The notes under the pieces: model-generated
What the model was told of the DNA's origin: nothing
Database searches by the model: none
The model's input: only the letters and a program-made list of their open reading frames with translations
Translations under genes and position numbers: made by a program
NCBI GenBank assembly: GCA_029582265.1
Contig: CM055823.1
Coordinates: forward strand, 20,890,827 to 20,954,826
DNA: 64,000 nt
Origin: Zoroaster sp. YZ-2022
Lineage: Eukaryota; Echinodermata; Asteroidea; Forcipulatida; Zoroasteridae
Reading direction: 5' to 3'
Part shown: positions 54,266 through 63,943 of the stretch, piece after piece
How the letters are laid out: each line of letters opens with the position of its first letter
How positions within the stretch are numbered: position 1 is the stretch's first letter

Positions 54266-54630
54266 TGTCGTGGCCGAGCGGTCTAGCGCACTGAACTCAA
54301 GTTCTGGTGTTGCCAGCAGCAGAGTGTGGGTTCGAGCCCCAGCCGTGACACCTGTGTCCTTGAGCAAGACACTTAACCATAATTGCTTCTCTCCACCCAG
54401 GGGTTAAATGGGTACCTGTGAAGGCAGAGATGGTTTGCTCTCTATGCTAGAAATGGCAGCAATTGAGCTGTATACTCCCCAGGGAGCTGAGATGGTTTCA
54501 GGAATGATTTATGAGCCTTATGAGCCTTATGAGCAGGGATAATAATATAATGCGCCTTGAGCGCCACTTAGTTGGTGGATACGTGCGCTATATAAATCTA
54601 TACATTATTATTATTATTATTATTATTAGA
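54266..54630 (+). repeat. tRNA-derived SINE, full length, inside the 58-bp array
   Basis: Same family as 42958 with complete head, body and (TTA)n tail. It directly follows the chimeric SINE; after its tail the minisatellite resumes (AGAAGACAAAGCCCCCCTGA). Confidence 0.88.
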
Positions 54631-56071
54631 AGACAAAGCCCCCCTGAACCTCCTGTGGGTAGCGGGCCTGGGTCTCCCTTTGGTCTAGAAGACAAAGCCC
54701 CCTGAACCTCCTGTGGGTAGCGGGCCTGGGTCTCCCGTTGGTCTAGAGGACAAAGCACCCAGAACCTCCTGTGGGTAAAGGGGCCTGGGTCTCCCTTTGG
54801 TCTAGAGGACAAAGCCCCTGAACCTCCTGTGGGTAGCGGGCCTGGGTCTCCCTTGGTCTAGAGGACAAAGTCCCTGAACCTCCTGTGGGTAGCAGGCCTG
54901 GGTCTCCTTTGGTCTAGAGGACAAAGCCCTGAACCTCCTGTGGGTAGTTGGCCTGGGTCTCCCTTTGGTCTAGAGGACAAAGCCCCTGAACCTCCTGTGG
55001 GTAGCGCAGGGCCTGGGTCTCCTTTGGTCTAGAGGACAAAGTCCCTGAACCTCCTGTGGGTAGCAGGGCCTGGGTCTCCCTTTGGTCTAGAGGACAAAGC
55101 CCCTGAACCTCCTGTGGGTAGCGGGCCTGGGTCTCCTTTGGTCTAGAAGACAAAGCCCCCTGAACCTCCTGTGGGTAGCAGGCCTGGGTCTCCTTTGGTC
55201 TAGAAGACAAAGCCCCTGAACCTCCTGTGGGTAAGGGCCTGGGTCTCCCTTTGGTCTAGAGGACAAAGCCCCCCTGAACCTCCTGTAGGTAGCGGGCCTG
55301 GGTCTCCCTTTGGTCTAGAGGACAAAGCCCCCTGAACCTCCTGTGGGTAGTTGGCCTGGGTCTCCCTTTGGTCTAGAGGACAAAGCCCCCTGAACCTCCT
55401 GTGGGTAGCGGGCCTGGGTCTCCCTTTGGTCTAGAGGACAAAGTCCCCTGAACCTCCTGTGGGTAGCGGGCCTGGGTCTCCCTTTGGTCTAGCGGAAACA
55501 GCCCCCTGTACCTGCAGTGGGTAGCGGGCCTGGGTCTCCCTTTGGTCTAGAGGACAAAGCCCCCCTGAACCTCCTGTAGGTAGCGGGCCTGGGTCTCCCT
55601 TTGGTCTAGAGGACAAAGCCCCCTGAACCTCCTGTGGGTAGTTGGCCTGGGTCTCCCTTTGGTCTAGAGGACAAAGCCCCCTGAACCTCCTGTGGGTAGC
55701 GGGCCTGGGTCTCCCTTTAGTCTAGAGGACAAAGCCCCCTGAACCTCCTGTGGGTAGCGGGCCTGGGTCTCCCTTTGGTCTAGAGGACAAAGCCCCCTGA
55801 ACCTCCTGGATGTTTAATTTTGTATCTTGATATAAATAAAGTATGGATGCATTTGCATACATTTTACAAACGTTTATACTGGATTCAATAAGCAAAGACT
55901 CCCAAGTTACCAACTAAGGTGGCAGAAAACTTTCGGTTACAACATATAGTCTTGAGAAGAACCATTTTGATTCATTTATGGTGTCAACAGATACATATCT
56001 TTAGTAAACAACATAAATTAAACCCTCACACCAAATGATAATGATAGAAAACAATTAAGACACTTACACTA

Positions 56072-56416
56072 TAATAATAATAATAATAATGTGTGGACTT
56101 ATATAGCGCACGTATCCACCAACTAAGTGGTGCTCAAGGCGCATTATATTATTACCCCTGCTCATAAGGCTCATAAATCATTCCTGAAACCATCTCAGCT
56201 CCCTGGGGAGTATACAGCTCAATTGCTGCCATTACAGCGCATATAGGGCTAATCAACCAACTCTGCCCTCACAGGTACCCATTTAACCCCTGGGTGGAGA
56301 GAAGCAATTATGGTTAAGTGGCTTGCTCAAGGACACAAGTGTCACGGCCGGGATTCGAACCCACATTCTGCTGCTAACACCAGAACTTGAGTCCGGTAAG
56401 CTAGACCGCTTGGCCA
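56072..56416 (-). repeat. tRNA-derived SINE, full length, minus strand
   Basis: (TAA)n at the left, then the reverse complement of tail, body and head, ending at GCTAGACCGCTTGGCCACGA. It abuts a MITE-2 copy whose left terminus is missing. Confidence 0.88.
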
Positions 56417-56423
56417 CGAAAAT

Positions 56424-56743
56424 TCCCTGAAAATCTGTTTTACCATGAAATAAATAGTTCACGACAATTTCATGACGACACAACACCATGAAATTGCCAT
56501 GAAATACTCTTGGAATTCCTTCGCCGTGAAAACGCTGTGAAAATGCCATGAACTTCTCGTGGCAGTTTTGGGGCAGCTCATTAATTCTCAAGAGCACCGT
56601 GAATTTGCCGTGAAGTCACCGTGAACATTATTGCCAATATCTGAGAGGTAGAGACACTGAAATTGCAGTGAAATTTCAGTGAACTGTTATTTCAAGGCAA
56701 AATGGATTTTCAGGGTATTTTCAAGGTGAAGTTGTTCATAGTG
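56424..56743. mobile_element. MITE-2 copy, left end missing
   Basis: From CCCTGAAAATCTGTTTTACC to GAAGTTGTTCATAGTG followed by TTA. The right terminus sits beside the low end of the exon relic at 56748. Confidence 0.75.
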
Positions 56744-56747
56744 TTAC

Positions 56748-56801
56748 CATGTCGTAAAATGGTCCAGCACGGAGCCTGCCCTCGAGGTGGAGTGATGTCA
56801 A
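56748..56801 (-). pseudogene. FN3-type exon relic cut by MITE-2
   Basis: The acceptor CCAGTCACTTCACAG leads in phase 1 to VDITPPRGQAPCWTILRH, resembling the VDxTPPxxGxV linker of the FN3-like modules upstream. A one-base shift would give RAGSVLD, so a frameshift is likely. The GT at its low end is partly formed by the MITE target site. The remainder of the original exon is missing or displaced. Confidence 0.4.
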
Positions 56802-57171
56802 CTGTGAAGTGACTGGTGGAAGAGTTACACTGCCCTCCCTCATTCATACCTTGACAAAAAAAAAATTTAAAAATACAAAATTAAGTCTCTTACCACAGAC
56901 TTCTATACGAGTCCTCAAGACCCAGTCCGAGTCCAGTGTCTTGTCCTGAGTTAAAGGTCTTTACAAAATTTCTCAAGAACAAATTTTGTATTCAGATGGT
57001 GCAATATTTAATTTCTTATACCGCTGATGATCCTACTATGTATATGGTTAGTTGGTTACTATTTTATTAAATTTATAAGTTTTTGAAACGTGTTACCAAA
57101 TCTACAGAGGAATTCCTTCAAATTCAAGTGCAAGGCTCCATGACAAAGAATCATATTAGTAATTTACTCAC

Positions 57172-57462
57172 CCACGACTGTCACAAAGTAAGATCCTTTC
57201 TGTGCTAGATTAAGACCTGTGATCTCCTGATAGGTACCCTTGCCGATAAAATTCATCTGTCTCTCGTTAAAGGTAGCCTGGGCCTGCCCTGATGCCAGCA
57301 GCATATCCAGACAGTCAATGTTATCTGGTAATATGGAGGAAGTGGAGGGTTTGCCCAGGCCGACATAGTAGAGCAGTATGGGGAATGAGGATACAAAGCT
57401 CTGCCACTGGAGTTTGACCACTGAGAGAGAGTTCACATAATTTGGTATTTCCACCTTGGTTG
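57172..57462 (-). CDS. FN3-like exon F
   Basis: Acceptor TTCCCCCACCCAG, donor GTGAGT, 291 bp, phase 1-1. It reads TKVEIPNYVNSLSVVKLQWQ, then SFVSSFPILLYYVGLG, CLDMLLASGQAQATFNERQM and YQEITGLNLAQKGSYFVTVV. The order (LxxxW, xYYVG, GLxxxxxYFVTV) follows an FN3-type beta sandwich: the B-strand Trp, the C-strand Tyr and the F-strand Y-x-V-x-V. The usual Tyr corner is present. Confidence 0.75.
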
Positions 57463-57782
57463 CTGGGTGGGGGAAAATAAAAATCAATGGAAACTTTTTT
57501 AGCGGAACTTTCAAATTTGTTGAAAGGATAAACATTACACAAAAATTAGAAGTCTATACATGTACCTACATGAAATGTGCCACTCGTGTACTGTCCTAGT
57601 CCACGACACAGTACTCCAAGAACAATGGATTTAGATTATTCATGACGTATTTATGCGCAAGGTCTCAAAAAGAAGCAGTGCAGTATGGGAGACTTATATT
57701 ACCCGGTGTGTGAGCAAACTGTACCTCGCATATTCATATTATCGCCTGCGCCCATTGTTCGCCTAAAGCTGATGGTTCGCCC

Positions 57783-58147
57783 GTGTCTAGTTTAAGATTG
57801 TGTCTAGTTCAAGGAACTAGCTTCGTGCATCAAGCGTCTTATCCCATGATGCCTTATGGCTAGACTGGGTAGGGAAGCAAAACTCGTAACCAAGCTTGTT
57901 GTGCGTGTCTAGTTTAAGATTGTGTCTAGTTCAAGGAACTAGCTTCGTGCATCAAGCACCTTATCCCATGATGCCTTATGGTTAGACTGGATAGGGAAGC
58001 AAAACTCATAACCAAGCTTGTTGTGCGTGTCTAGTTTAAGATTGTGTCTAGTTCAAGGAACTAGCTTCGTGCATCAAGCGCCTTATCCCATGATGCCTTA
58101 TGGCTAGACTGGGTAGGGAAGCAAAACTCATAACCAAGCTTGTTGTG
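57783..58147 (+). repeat. 121-bp tandem repeat, 3 copies
   Basis: GTGTCTAGTTTAAGATTGTG begins units near 57783, 57905 and 58026. The units contain CCCATGATGCCTTATGGCTA and differ at only a few bases. Confidence 0.92.
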
Positions 58148-58379
58148 CGTGCGTGTATTTTGAGTACAATGCCGTGGTATGGATTACAGCAGGCTGGCAC
58201 ACTTCATGTAATACGGAAAAGTACAAGCAATCAAAAACATACGATAATGGGCGAATATAAAAAAAAATTAAATAAAATAATATAACAAAATTACACATTT
58301 CTTGTACACATGTATGTACTGTTATAGAAAGATATGCTTTCACAGGTAAAAGTTGTAGCTTTGCATGGTGAAGAGGATA

Positions 58380-58505
58380 AGTAAGACTCGGTGACATGAA
58401 ATTCTCTATTGAGTGGTAATTAGTTCAGAAAAGTAACCTCCAGTTCTTTTCAGTATTAATTACCACTCAGAAGAGAATTTCACACGGTGTCACCACAATT
58501 AGTCT
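58380..58505. repeat. Two Penelope tails head to head
   Basis: AAGACTCGGTGACATGAAAT...TTAGTTCAGAAAAG (minus orientation) is followed at once by CCTCCAGTTCTTTTCAGTAT...CCACAATTAGTCTTAC (plus orientation), forming an inverted pair of 3' tails without a body. Confidence 0.75.
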
Positions 58506-58654
58506 TACATATGCTTTCATAATCAATGCACATGTTTTGATTTTATTGTTTAGGTCTTATGATTAGTTCAATACTGGAATGAAATTTTAAAATATGAATA
58601 GGCCCCACCCCCTAAAAAAAGTCTTCTAATTGTGCAGTGACACGTTTGTTCATA

Positions 58655-58757
58655 AAGTATGGTGGCTAAGAGAGGCCTCACAAATCAGGCATATGTTCAT
58701 ACCCCTATGGGAAAAAGTCATTTAAAACACAGTGCAGCCGAATTCCAATCGACTAAG
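58655..58757 (+). repeat. Dispersed repeat, copy 3
   Basis: CATAAAGTATGGTGGCTAAG, CAAATCAGGCATATGTTCAT and AATTCCAATCGACT match the copies at 26277 and 51912. Confidence 0.7.
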
Positions 58758-58950
58758 CAATTTTTGGCCACAATTCAATGGCATTTCATATCAAAAAGGA
58801 AAATGAAAAATGAAAAATGCTGACGCAAAAGACCAGAAAGCGGAGACCTAGCTTGAACTCAATAAATTGTAAGGTTTTAGCTTTAAATGAAAAAAAAATG
58901 GCTACCACAAAGAAAAATGAAGGGGGGGGGGAGTTCGAATTAAGACTTAC

Positions 58951-59223
58951 CTAGCACTGTACTGTCCACACCAACATTAATCCCAGTCGATGTCACCGCA
59001 GCGGTGGAGAAACTTGCACTGTAACCCCTGACCGTAACGTAGTACATGGAGGTCAGCGCCTTCAGGTCAAGGTTGCTGAAAGTGACTGTTGTGTTCTGAC
59101 CGACGTAGGTGAAGGGTACGACATTGTCTCTGGTCTTGGGGTAGCGGCGGTCAGCGCCCACTGCAACCTGGTAGAAATCAACAGCTTGCTCAGTGGAGTG
59201 GTCTTTGGTCATCTCGACGTTTC
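58951..59223 (-). CDS. FN3-like exon E
   Basis: Acceptor CCCATTTAG, donor GTAAGT, 273 bp, phase 1-1. It reads NVEMTKDHSTEQAVDFYQVA, VGADRRYPKTRDNVVPFTYV, then TFSNLDLKALTSMYYVTVRG and YSASFSTAAVTSTGINVGVD. YQVAVG (C strand) and YYVTVRGYS (F strand) are the core FN3 landmarks, and the linker to the next module ends in a short acidic turn. Confidence 0.8.
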
Positions 59224-59418
59224 CTAAATGGGAAAGATATCGAAGGTATAGGATTCATTTAGCTAAATAGAAAAATATACATTACATGGCAATTTGGCTG
59301 GTAACCTATTTTTGCTACAAAGCACAAATTTTCTTTGCTTAGCAAATTTGTGTGCTAAGCAGCTCGACGAAATTAACCTCAGGACACAAATACTTCACTA
59401 TTAGAGTGAGCTTTCTTG

Positions 59419-59458
<40 letters not shown>

Positions 59459-59698
59459 GACACTTATATTGCCCCTGGTATCCGCCAAGTTTGATGCTCA
59501 TGGCGCATGAACATTATTACCCCTGTCATCGGGCCAGTTATATCATTCCTAGAACAATCTCAACTCCCTGGGGAGTATGCAGCCCATGCTGCCAAATGTG
59601 TAGCACCAACAAGCAATCAAACACAATTACCATCACTGCCCTCAAAGGTCCCCATTTATACTCCTGGGTGAAGAGAAGCAATTATAGTTAAGTGTATA
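59419..59698 (-). repeat. SINE, minus strand, head missing
   Basis: (TAA)n followed by the reverse complement of the tail and body (CCCTGGGGAGTATGCAGCCC-like). It stops at GCAATTATAGTTAAGTG, before the tRNA-like head. It ends 15 bases from the donor of exon D. Confidence 0.8.
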
Positions 59699-59712
59699 GT
59701 ATACCATCTTAC

Positions 59713-59982
59713 CAGTATGCTCCACTGTTTCCTTCACTGGTACCCCTTGACCAAACCCACTCCAGCTTGCTGATATGGTATCGGTCTCCTTCTGGTAAGT
59801 CAGATCGAAGCCTACCAATGGACCATCGTATACCTGGCCAGGTATCAAGGGGTCACGTTTGATTGTGATTCCGTCTGATCGGATCGTGATGGCCAGGTTG
59901 AGGGCGTTGGTAGCCCGCACGACGGTGTAGTACGTCTCTCCGTCTGTCATTTTGACATCGGTGTTTGTGTCGGAAGTTCGTT
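59713..59982 (-). CDS. FN3-like exon D
   Basis: Acceptor CTTTGGTTTACAG, donor GTAAGA, 270 bp, phase 1-1. It reads RTSDTNTDVKMTDGETYYTV, VRATNALNLAITIRSDGITI, then KRDPLIPGQVYDGPLVGFDL and ISASWSGFGQGVPVKETVEH. The exon begins in the F strand of one module (YYTVVRATN), contains the P-G-x-V-x-DG linker, and ends in the B strand (SASWSGF) of the next. Exon boundaries are therefore offset from module boundaries. A SINE insertion abuts the donor side of the intron. Confidence 0.8.
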
Positions 59983-59999
59983 CTGTAAACCAAAGTAGA

Positions 60000-60745
60000 A
60001 CAAAATACAACAATGTTAAGTCCTTTCAGCCAATTTTATAACCAAAGAATCTATGAAATCAAGTGAATTATAACAAAACCCAAATAATAAAATATTTATA
60101 CAATTTTAACTGATTTCTTGTTTGGCTCTGTCAGGTCTGTGATAAACTGCTATTCATAAATGCCCAAGACAATTTAGACAATCTGATTGGACAAAATGTA
60201 ATCACGTGGTGGTGTAATTAACAGATGGTAAAGACATGGCTTATCAAACTCAGAGGAGCGCGTACATGTCAGCTGTTTGCCAGCTGTTCTATTTAGCCGG
60301 CGTGCGATCATGATGCGCATTTGAACCAATCAGAGTGAAGAAAATCATTTTGCATCACGCTAACTCATGTTCTTTGAAAGTGTTTTGTGTATCCCAAAAA
60401 CATGACTTTTCCCATTTCTATTTGGCTTTATTCAACAAAATTTACAATTTTTTTTACATTTCGAAAATGAAATCGATACTGACATTTATGAATGGGAATC
60501 AGAGTTTGACCCTTGGTCTTTACCACAGGATATTGAGTTTTTTTGTGCATGGTCACGAGCGATAAGGATCACGGCTGAGACCAGACCCAAAACTGGTTAT
60601 TAACCTGCAGTAAAGACCAAGCCACAATCTTTTGAATATTCTTTGATTCCCTTATGGTCAATCATGTTTCAAATGTCTGACATACTTTTCACAATGGGAA
60701 GTCAACCATAGTTCTTGTATGTATTTAAATGGCTATCGTATATGA
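60000..60745. other. Intron between exons C and D; no feature seen
   Basis: AT-rich, no repeat family recognised. The plus-strand frame at 60335-60565 has no support. Confidence 0.4.
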
Positions 60746-60749
60746 TTAC

Positions 60750-61454
60750 CTCCGACATCTGTCAATGGCTGAACCTCCTGTCCATCGATTCTATAGATAG
60801 CCCACTCGTACTTCTTGATCGGACAAGGGTCTCCACTGAAATCCCAGGATGCGCTTAACTCCTCAAGTGATGTCTGGAAGTCCAAGTCATACAAATTGTT
60901 CTCAGTGACCCCATCTTTGACCTCAAAGGGCCGGAGCGGCTGAAGTCCTGCGCTGAAGCGACTGACATAGATGCCAATTGAGACCGCTGTACTGGTCAAG
61001 CCAGCTTCATTGTACCCTCTCACTGTGGCGTAAACCTTGCGGACTTCGCTCAGATCAATATTGGTGATTAGCTCTGACGTCTCGTCCCTAGACACCTCGT
61101 AGAAAGACTTGATCTGTGATCCGTCTGGCGTGGTGCCCAATGCAACTTCGTACTTGGTGATTTGGGTGTCCTCGTCTGTAAATGACTCCCATAGGATCTG
61201 CAGTTGAGTTATGGACTCCAGGCATTCTCCATCGAGACGTAAGCATTCCTCTTCATTAGTACAATTCCAGTTGAGCCGACGCTCTGGATCACTGTAATTC
61301 AACCTGTGCACCCCGGGCAGCTCGACAACTACGCCGTACAACGGAGGGGTGTCGTCAATTTCTATGGGGCTGGAGAAAGCAAACGTGCTCAGGCTGACAG
61401 AATTGAAAGCCTCCACGGTGACGTAGTACAGTTTATTGTGGATCAGATCCAGAT
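60750..61454 (-). CDS. FN3-like exon C, two modules
   Basis: Acceptor TTTTTTTGCAG, donor GTAATC, 705 bp, phase 1-1, about 235 residues. It opens at the end of a module (NKLYYVTVEAFNSVSLSTFA), then IEIDDTPPLYGVVVELPGVH. A Cys-containing insert (NCTNEEECLRLDGECLESI) leads into LQILWESFTDEDTQITKYEV and ALGTTPDGSQIKSFYEVSRD, then VRKVYATVRGYNEAGLTSTA and a further linker ending ELSASWDFSGDPCPIKKYEW. The W...YEVALG...YATVRGYNEAG order is the FN3 fold signature. NCT is a potential N-glycosylation site. It is the largest exon in the window. Confidence 0.85.
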
Positions 61455-61847
61455 CTGCAAAAAAATGTGTTATTGTAAACCTTTCAGTTATTTATGTGAA
61501 AAGTGATCAAAGGTTCTCCATGGCAATTATATAAAAAAAAAAATTATGTCCTAATATGGCTTTACACAGCTTATGATGGAATTTTCAGGTTGAGAAAATG
61601 AAAAAAGGAACACAATTTAAAAAAAAAGGAAAATAAATGATGCTATTACAAGATCATCATGTTTGGTGCTATTTTGAATACATTACTATAGCAATTAGAA
61701 ACTTTCTACTAACAATAGAAAGTAAGGAAATAATCTCATTTCTACTGATTAAGTGACCAGGACTATGAAATAAGAATAGCATTTCGATTGATCTATACTA
61801 TATGCAAAGCCTCCAATCTTTCAATGAAATTTTTCTTGTCAACTCAC
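61455..61847. other. Intron between exons B and C
   Basis: AT-rich with A-runs; nothing else recognised. Confidence 0.5.
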
Positions 61848-61985
61848 CTCTGACACTGTAGTGCGTAATGTACCCGGGTAAATCATCAGACATGAACACA
61901 TCGCTCAGACCCTGTGCAGTTCCGACAAGAAAGCGGACATGGTCAATGCCCGACTCGGCATCTAGGAAATCAGACCAGCTACGAA
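61848..61985 (-). CDS. FN3-like exon B
   Basis: The donor GTGAGT is strong. The acceptor (CTTTCGGGAAG) has a poor pyrimidine tract, but gives the phase 1 start that joins exon A. It reads RSWSDFLDAESGIDHVRFLV, GTAQGLSDVFMSDDLPGYIT, then HYSVRG. WSDFLDAESGI matches the recurrent W-x-G/D-F-x-D-x-E-S-G-I opening of FN3-like modules in this protein family. Confidence 0.7.
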
Positions 61986-62260
61986 CTTCCCGAAAGCATA
62001 ACTCAAGTTATAGACAACCTAGAATCATGAATAAAACAGTTTTGAAAACAGCACAGTGTCCTCGCTAATTTGATGTGTATAACACAAAAATGACAAAGTT
62101 CACCATGTGAAGGGTTTTCCGAGATCAAATCACATAATGGTTAACAGAGCTTCCCACAACTATTGTGTGAATTATCTAATGTCTCAAAGGATATAATCAA
62201 TGTTTGGGTAAAATCAAAAACAAATTAGAACTTGTCAGTAAAATAACAAAAAAAAAACAA

Positions 62261-62473
62261 AGGGACAATATCGTCATGATCAACAGGGCATGGAATCGAA
62301 GTGCTAATTTTAGATTAATTCAGTGACTGAAAATAATACCCCACATGATAAGGTCATATTATTGGAGCTGCTGCATAAATAAGCCAGTAAATTTCAGTCA
62401 CTGTGTTCTTAAACTAGGACACTGATTCCATGCCCTATTGAAATTTTGCTCTGATCATGACGATATTGTCCCT
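62261..62473. mobile_element. MITE-1 copy d (unexpanded, 213 bp)
   Basis: AGGGACAATATCGTCATGAT ... ATCATGACGATATTGTCCCT are near-perfect terminal inverted repeats. The flanks are ACAA and TTGA instead of TTAA, either mutated or a different target. It lies in the intron between exons A and B. Confidence 0.8.
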
Positions 62474-62571
62474 TTGAAGGAAATGTGATCATAAAAACAA
62501 CTGTTATTATGAGGACAATGATGAAGAATTAGATTTTAATCAAAATTCATTCTTACAAAGAATTAGAGATT

Positions 62572-62968
62572 GCAACCAACCTACAGGACCTGTAGTTTTT
62601 AGTGATTGCAACCAACCTACAGGACCTGTAGTTTTTAGTGATTGCAACCAACCTACAGGACCTGTAGTTTTTAGTGATTGCAACCAACCTACAGGACCTG
62701 TAGTTTTTTAGTGATTGCTAGCAACCTACAGGACCTGTAGTTTTTTAGTGATTGCAACCAACCTACAGGACCTGTAGTTTTTAGTGATTGCAACCAACCT
62801 ACAGGACCTGTAGTTTTTAGTGATTGCAACCAACCTACAGGACCTGTAGTTTTTAGTGATTGCAACCAACCTACAGGACCTGTAGTTTTTAGTGATTGCA
62901 ACCAACCTACAGGACCTGTAGTTTTTAGTGATTGCAACCAACCTACAGGACCTGTAGTTTTTAGTGCA
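62572..62968 (+). repeat. 36-bp minisatellite, 11 copies, palindromic core
   Basis: Unit GATTGCAACCAACCTACAGG + ACCTGTAGTTTTTAGT. CTACAGG-A-CCTGTAG in each unit is a perfect inverted repeat. One unit reads GCTAGCAACC. Being 12 codons long, it leaves frames open on the minus strand. Confidence 0.95.
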
Positions 62969-62989
62969 AAAATTTAAAAGGTTTACTAT

Positions 62990-63321
62990 AATAATAATGC
63001 CCTGAAAATCTGTTTTACAGTGAAATAAATAGTTCACGACAATTTCATGACGACACAACACCGTGAAATTGCCATGAAATACTCTTGGAATTCCTTCGCC
63101 ATGAAAATGCTGTGATAATGCCATGAACTTCTCGTGGCAGTTTTGGGGCAGCTCATTAATTCTCGAGAGCACCATGAATTTGCCGTGAAATCACCGTGAA
63201 CATTATTGCCAATATCTGAGAGGAAGAGACACTGTGAAATTGCAGTGAAATTACGGTGAATTGTTATTTCACGGCAAAACGGATTTTCAGGTATTTTCAA
63301 GGTGAAGTTGTTCATAGTGTA
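62990..63321. mobile_element. MITE-2 copy, left terminus deleted
   Basis: From TAATGCCCTGAAAATCTG to GTTGTTCATAGTG followed by TAA. About 23 bases of the left terminus present in the 43793 copy are missing. Confidence 0.78.
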
Positions 63322-63725
63322 ATATTATAAGTATTATTATTATATAGTTTACTGGTCTTACATTTTTCAAAGGCAAAGTTAATTCTGAGAGTATTCAAAC
63401 AATTTATCCAAATTGATTCAAAAGTTGTAATCTAACAATTTGTTTTCATTTCATTTATTATTTCACAGGGCAGAAACAATCACAAACACAATGGTAGAAA
63501 AACAATTAGAGAAAAATATAAAATACATATACATGATGAAAATAAGCAAAACATGACAAAATGTTGACATCACCCCTAGGCCTGTAGGATTACCAAAATG
63601 CGAACCAAATCACAATCTATTGGCTCTCCATAATGCTGCCAAACATAATCAAACAATATAATAGAAATATAATATAAAAAGCCAAATAAAAATCAATCCA
63701 AGGGATTATGTCTTGCATAGTTGTA
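63322..63725. other. Intron between exons A and B; nothing recognised
   Basis: AT-rich, with no transposon ends or exon signals beyond the donor of exon A. Confidence 0.45.
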
Positions 63726-63730
63726 CTTAC

Positions 63731-63943
63731 TTTGCGATGTCAATATGTTCAACACTTCACTGTGACTCCACCTCTCAAACCCAAACGAGAACGTCCGAGT
63801 GCAGGGATCTAGTTTCGCCCATACAGCAAATGACCTTTGAACTATGCCTTGGTCAAGGTTCAAGCAGCAACCAACCCCAAGACACGTCTCATCCAGGGAG
63901 CAGTAGGGAGCGACAGATGACAGGAGGGAGAGGGAACCGCAAC
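63731..63943 (-). CDS. Cys-rich exon A of the FN3-like gene
   Basis: Acceptor TTATTTATTCCAG, donor GTAAGT, 213 bp, phase 1-1. It reads CGSLSLLSSVAPYCSLDETC, LGVGCCLNLDQGIVQRSFAV, then WAKLDPCTRTFSFGFERWSH and SEVLNILTSQ. The C-x5-C-x3-CC pattern, followed by RSF, LDPC and FGFE, resembles a Cys-rich segment I associate with very large extracellular proteins of marine invertebrates, alongside FN3-like modules. The naming is not certain. It is the most upstream exon in the window; the gene continues beyond 64000. Exons A to F, all symmetric phase 1-1, total about 630 residues and imply a secreted or membrane-anchored modular protein. Confidence 0.8.

Larger units (their letters stand above)
53598..55810 (+). 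repeat. 58-bp minisatellite, about 28 copies, interrupted by SINEs
   Basis: Unit GTAGCGGGCCTGGGTCTCCC + TTTGGTCTAGAGGACAAAGC + CCCCTGAACCTCCTGTGG. Lengths of 55-61 bp come from variable C-runs and TTT-runs. The array is split at 54076-54630 by two SINEs. Confidence 0.95.

Noticed and set aside
53682..55913. Pro/Gly-rich frames on the minus strand
   Set aside because: Readings of the 58-bp minisatellite; frames break at each length variant.
57164..57535. Extending exon F upstream of 57462 to the end of its open frame
   Set aside because: The pyrimidine-rich CCCCCACCCAG acceptor at 57463 gives the phase 1 start shared by exons A-E. The extra upstream residues are intron.
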